From positions 6,510,001 to 6,574,000 of the forward strand of contig NC_049562.1 in NCBI RefSeq assembly GCF_013368755.1: a DNA stretch of 64,000 nt, written 5' to 3'. Positions 59,337-64,000 of the stretch are shown in pieces (the first letter of the stretch is position 1; every line of letters starts with the position of its first letter). Position numbers and translations under genes: made by a program. The notes beneath the pieces were generated by a model. That model was not told the origin of the DNA, searched no databases, and saw nothing but the letters and a program-made list of their open reading frames with translations. This stretch comes from Talaromyces rugulosus. Its lineage: Eukaryota > Ascomycota > Eurotiomycetes > Eurotiales > Trichocomaceae.

Positions 59337-60785
59337 CCTCTCGTTGAGGGTTGGCACACGGCGTGAGATTCTCTTTTTTTTCCTTCTCTTTTTCTCCTTT
59401 TTTTGCGTATCAGGAATAAACGGACATTATACGTGTACTCGGTGCCGTCGACAGGATCTTTTATGTTTCGGGGGCTCGGTGCAATACTGGCCGACTATCC
59501 CCATGATTAGCGTACAGGGGAGAGACTAGCCATGGAATCCATCTCCCGTTTTAGATTGCCGATCTGGGGTCCTATCCGATTGCATCGAATAATAATAAAC
59601 GTGATGGACATGCGGCTTCCACTAGACAGCCTAAGCGGGTGTCGATAGGTCGGGGGTGTTGACTAATTTTTAGTGACTTGGCAGCTGTTGGGGGTAAAAA
59701 ATTTGAGATAATTTTAGACACGCTCGGCTTTTATTTGTAGTAGTATAGGTTTTATAAAGGGACGTGTCAAGAATGTAACCCTGTTCAGGATACTAACTAC
59801 ATACGCGATAATATCCGAGTTCTCTGTGGTATTCAGGTGACTATACTTCATTTGAAGTTCCAAAAAAAGTTTAATTATTGATGTTGACCACGTTGAAAAA
59901 TTAAGTTGTATCACGTCCATAAAGAGCCTACCGTATGATGGCTGACCAGCACCACTAAATCGAGGATGTAACTATGTCTCTCGTTGCATTATGCCGAGTG
60001 ACGAATAACTCAAATAACAGATGATTATGGGGACCGGCCAGAGTATTTCTTGTTCTAACAAGTGCTTTTCGCGAGATCTGGGAGCGGCAGATGGCAATAT
60101 ACCAACAGATGAAGACAAAAAGAGGAAGAGACGACAGATGAAGCTATCATCCGTAAGTCGTCGCAAGTTCCTACGTACACAGTTGTTGTTTTTCCGGTTT
60201 TTAATCATACTCTCTCCAACTCAAAAGGGGGAAGATCTCCCCGGGTTCGTGTTAACTTTTAAGGGGAAAGGCGCGTGACCTACCTAAAACCTCAGGCGCT
60301 CGCGACATATTTTAGAAAATTTCAGTCATCTTACCAAGATTAATAATTAGCTTATCTTCATTAACTTCACACAAATTTATGCCAGATTTTTAGTACCTCG
60401 GCTGTAAGAATTGACCGTTCAATTGATAATTTATGGCCCACTTGGCTCTTACGGATTTGATTGGCTTGATTACGGATCACCGTCATGTTTCCTCCGAGCT
60501 GCCTTTGCATGGCCTACGCCTGTATACTCTGATTATGCTATCAACAGCACGATCAATTAATAGATTCTGTAGCAAAGAATGAAGTTTGGGTAAATTCTCC
60601 TAAGTGATTACCTGTGTGCCATTTCTCATATTCAATGTAACAATTTGATTGGTAGGAAATATATCTACCCCTAGTTACATGGTAAGTATATAAACGAGCA
60701 GTTGGAAGCCTCAAATGTTCAGTATTTCAAGAATATTCTCATTCCAATCTCAGAGGAAGACACAAAATACCATAAACCAGGCAGT
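59337..60785. other. intergenic region, 1.4 kb
   Basis: Promoters of divergent GH78 and monooxygenase genes. A pyrimidine-rich plus-strand tract (59371-59404) sits next to the GH78 start. No gene accepted in the rest. Confidence 0.45.
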
Positions 60786-63509
60786 ATGGTACAAAAAGAC
60801 TTCAAGGTGATCATCGTTGGTGGCAGCGTTGCGGGGCTCTCCCTCGCCTTGATGCTGGAGAGAAACGGAATCGATTATTTGGTTTTAGAAGCCTACCCCA
60901 ACATTGCGCCGCAAGTCGGGGCAAGTATTGGTCTTCTTCCTAACGGGCTACGTGTACTAGACCAGCTTGGTTGTTGTGATAAAGCGATCGAAATGGCAGA
61001 GTATCCCGTCAAGAAGGTTTATTTCAGAGACTCCAATGGACAATCGTTCTGGTCTTTTGACGATTTCGACGAAAAGTTAATATACCGGTGAGTGAAAAAA
61101 AAAAAAAAAAAAAAAAACCCGGCCAAAATGCATGCAAGGGCTGATAAGAGGTCGCCAATGCAGTCACGCATATCCACTCATTTTCTTTGACCGCCAAATG
61201 TTGATCCAGATCTTGTACGACAAAATCCAAGATAAGTCGAAAGTTCTTACGTCAAAGCGAGTTGCCACTGTCAAGCAGAGCCAGTTAAGTGCCACAGTAG
61301 TCACAGAGAATGGCCAAAACTTCACAGGAGATGTGGTAGTTGGTGCGGATGGCATCCATTCAAAGGTCCGCCAGCAAATGTGGCAAGAGGCACAGAAAGC
61401 AGACCCTACATGGATAGACCCAACGGAAGAACAAGGTTGGTGTGCTCCCGCCGTTTCTATTTCATCAAGATTAAAAGGGCTGACTTTAACCCAATAGCTC
61501 TTCCCGCTACGTACGCCTGCATATTTGGTATATCAAAGGGGGTTCAGGGTATAGAAAAGGGCACGCTGACATCTGTCTTCAATGAGCATTTCTCTTACCT
61601 TGTTCCTAGCGGACCCGGTGATAGAACCTATTGGTTTCTTGTCAGAAACCTAGGGAAAACTATGTATGGAAGCGAGATACCTCGCTTTACGAAAGAGGAA
61701 GAAGAGGCGTTGGCTAAAGAACACATGAACGATCGTATCACTCCGACACTACGATTTTCAGACTTGTACAACAAGAAAATAGCCTCCGTGTACACCAGTC
61801 TTCCTGAGTACGTTTACAAACGGTGGCATTTCAACCGGATTATCACAATAGGTGACGCGAGTCACAAGGTAAGCAATTCCCGACGCACTCGCTATCAAGC
61901 CACGTCGGAACAGTTGGAAGTTGGAACTAACACGGAATCTTCAAAAATAGCTCGAGCCCCTGACTGGTCAAGGTGGTAATTCAGCTATCGAAACGGCTGC
62001 AGCGCTGACAAACAATCTCGTAACCGCCCTTCAGGGCAGCCCTGGGCGTCATCTCTCTGTCGGGGAAATTTCTCAACTTTTTGCAAATGTGCAGAGAGAA
62101 CGAGAGGACCGGGTATCGTCACTGGTCAAAGATGCCCATGCTCGACAGCGTATGGAGTGCATGGACTCCCCGCTCTTAAAATATGCGGCGAAATATCTTG
62201 TTCCATATTACCCAGAGTGGCTAGTAATGTATCGTTGGACGCATACATTCTCTCCAGCGCCTGCGCTGAAAATGCTCCCTCAACCCAATCAAAAGCACGT
62301 AGTACCATTTTACGATGAGCTCTCACGATTTCCTACAGCACGAGGGTCACTTGGTGGTGCTTTATACGTCGCATACCTCCTGCTCGCTTTCACTGCGTTT
62401 CGCTTGCTACTTCTCGCAGGGAAGGATAATGGAATGTGGTCATTGCTTCGTGAAGCTATCATCAACCAATTGATTCCAGATTCAAATATTCAACTTCGTC
62501 AAAAGTACACAGGAATCGAAGCCATCGATATGAAACTCAGGATTCTCGTGGCGATCTTTTACTCGGCAGTCACAGGGGCCTCGGGCCCAGAGCAGCCGCT
62601 GCAGCTGCTGTATTTCCTGTCCGCCATGCTGCCAATGGTTGCAGTCATTACGATCGAAGGGTTTCGCCCTCGACATAGATGGACACTGTTGGCTTAGTAC
62701 GTTTGAGACCGTTCAAGAACACACACACATTATTATTCTCGTTGCTGACCCCAATTAGTCCCGGAATTTGGGGAATTTTGTACCAACTGCGAGGAATAGG
62801 ATTGATCGGCCCGCTGTACTTCCTAGTGAGCACTTTTGCGTCTCGTACTTTCTCCTATTTTTCGCCAGCAACAAGAACACTTCCCACTTCAACTTCGAAA
62901 GCGTTCCTCCCGGCGTTAATGGTAGGGTACATCATTCCAACCACGATACTACTTCTGCCAATCGGAGGCCAGGAAAGTCGCCAGGCTGTTCTTGCTCTCT
63001 GGCAGCCAGCTCCGGTTTATGTTTCTTTGCTCACATTGCTTTTCTCAAAAGCCATTGAGAAGATGGAGAGGTTTCCACGGAATGGTCTTTCTAAGCCTAT
63101 CAAGGATGTAGACGGGGATATCCATCATCTGAGAGGTGTTTACAAAGTGACTGGGATCATGTCGGCATGCTTCCACGTTAGTATCGTACTTGGTTGCGTC
63201 ATCTCGACTGAATTATCCCTGACTCGCGTGTTTGTGCCTCGGGATTCGTTTGCTCCTGTTGCAAGTATTGGGGATGGAGTCTTTGTTTTCTTTCAAAATG
63301 ACTTCCTTATGGTGGCCGTGTCCACACTCTTGTGGTGCTGGGGTAGCATGTCGGATTTGTATCGAGTAGGTATGTCCCATGTATCCCCACTCACTGCTGC
63401 TGGAACTATTTTTGTTCTTGGAATGGCAGTCGGTCCAGGGGCAACTCTTGCAGCTGTGTGGTATTGGCGTGAGCACGCAATGACAGGAGCCTTTATAAAA
63501 AAGCATTGA
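60786..63509 (+). CDS. FAD-dependent monooxygenase fused to a C-terminal polytopic membrane domain
   Basis: Five exons (60786-61087, 61164-61435, 61498-61868, 61951-62696, 62759-63509) give 813 aa. The N-terminal half (about 1-420) is a PaxM-like aromatic-hydroxylase-type flavoprotein: FAD motif VIIVGGSVAGLSLALMLERNG, VVGADGIHSKVR (DG motif) and ITIGDASHKLEPLTGQGGN (GD motif, rebuilt across an intron). From about residue 450 come 8-9 hydrophobic segments (for example ALYVAYLLLAFTAF, LPALMVGYIIPTTILLLP, GTIFVLGMAVGPGATLAAVW). No stop separates the halves and each junction keeps frame, so this is one protein. PaxM-type enzymes epoxidise prenylated indoles or polyketides; the membrane half could be a cyclase-like partner or anchor. 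No terpene-cyclase motif is proven. Unusual and worth testing. Confidence 0.88.
61095..61117 (+). repeat. poly-A run of 23 inside an intron
   Basis: A23 directly after the GTGAGT splice donor of the first monooxygenase intron (61088-61163). Length variation here would not change the protein unless splicing fails. Confidence 0.85.
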
Positions 63510-63653
63510 AAAGCAACACTTACGCTTTATGATGACGAGCATGGCATGTCGTGTGGTAGAGGCAAAGGTACCCCATCACGTTCAAGTATGACTAGGTCTC
63601 ACAGTTAATAATTGTATAGAAAAAATACGAGTCGTAGTCGATTACCTTCAGAT
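63510..63653. other. short convergent intergenic gap
   Basis: 144 bp between the stop codons of two convergent genes. Confidence 0.5.
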
Positions 63654-64000
63654 TCAAGTCCCTTGCTTTATGTTTTGCTGAATTAGATGCTCCACGTCGC
63701 GACGACGGAAACCAGCAACGCATCCCAGGCAAATACACAGCAGGCTTAGTTCTATATTCCCGATTTAGCAATCCCGGCGTTTAAACTATCAAGCATAGAA
63801 TGGTAAAATACCTTCAATCAATATCTGCTCCTCAACAAACAGTACGGGATTGGTAGCGTTGATTGGACGGGGGTCAATAATATCGCTCCCGGTCAATTCA
63901 CTCGTATCGGGGTCAAATGTACTCGAGAAGTTCTTTTGGCCTGACAAGCGAATGCCATTGAAGTTTAGATACCTTTCCACATCTTCAACATCAAAATATT
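63654..64000 (-). CDS. C-terminal part of an unidentified protein, cut by the right edge
   Basis: Two C-terminal exons are visible (63812-64000 and 63654-63751) joined by a 60-bp intron with GTATTT and TAG ends, giving at least 94 residues without a start. The visible end reads NFSSTFDPDTSELTGSDI, then a hydrophobic stretch LSLLCICLGCVAGF and RRRDVEHLIQQN before the stop. I do not recognise the family. If the intron is not spliced, translation would stop a few codons after 63812 instead. It lies 144 bp from the monooxygenase, convergent, so it may belong to the same pathway. Confidence 0.5.

Overview
The window is nuclear DNA from a filamentous ascomycete. Genes are split by 45-113 bp introns with GT...AG ends and CTRAC-like branch sites, intergenic DNA is long, and secreted hydrolases, MFS transporters and Zn2Cys6 regulators are abundant. 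The UDP-galactopyranose mutase is very close to my memory of the Aspergillus enzyme, so a Eurotiales-type fungus (Aspergillus, Penicillium, Talaromyces and relatives) is most likely. The species is not claimed. I resolved 26 complete protein genes plus one cut by the right edge. In every complete model the exons sum to a whole number of codons with no internal stop.

Layout. 0.4-3.2 kb: a DHA1-type MFS exporter convergent with a secreted SMP-30-like beta-propeller. 4.9-6.8 kb: mitochondrial FAD glycerol-3-phosphate dehydrogenase (housekeeping) behind a GC-rich promoter. 7.0-11.8 kb: a 748-aa Zn2Cys6 regulator in tandem with an MFS transporter. 13.3-15.9 kb: a secreted TAP-like hydrolase convergent with a small secreted protein. 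16.9-24.9 kb: GST, Zn2Cys6 regulator, NAD(P)-binding oxidoreductase, P450 and LaeA-like methyltransferase, which look like a tailoring and regulation block without a scaffold enzyme. 25.1-27.0 kb: UDP-galactopyranose mutase (galactofuranose supply). 29.8-35.2 kb: a sugar porter, a VOC protein and an NCS1 permease. 35.3-40.7 kb: a secreted carboxylesterase, a stand-alone histidinol-dehydrogenase-like enzyme and an alpha/beta hydrolase.

41.5-59.3 kb is an island of secreted carbohydrate-active enzymes: GH16, GH75 chitosanase, GH76 alpha-1,6-mannanase, GH127 and GH78, plus a second small secreted protein. Together they could attack fungal wall polymers (beta-glucan, chitosan, mannan) and plant side chains (L-arabinofuranose, L-rhamnose). 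60.8-63.5 kb holds an FAD monooxygenase fused to a polytopic membrane domain, next to a partial unknown gene at the edge.

The items most worth a second look are the monooxygenase-membrane fusion, a 10-bp palindrome (ATCAATTGAT) found six times in the first 28 kb, a Pol III-like element at 43.8 kb with perfect A and B boxes but no tRNA fold, an 11-bp phased direct repeat in a transporter promoter, and the histidinol-dehydrogenase-like enzyme that cannot be assumed to serve histidine synthesis.
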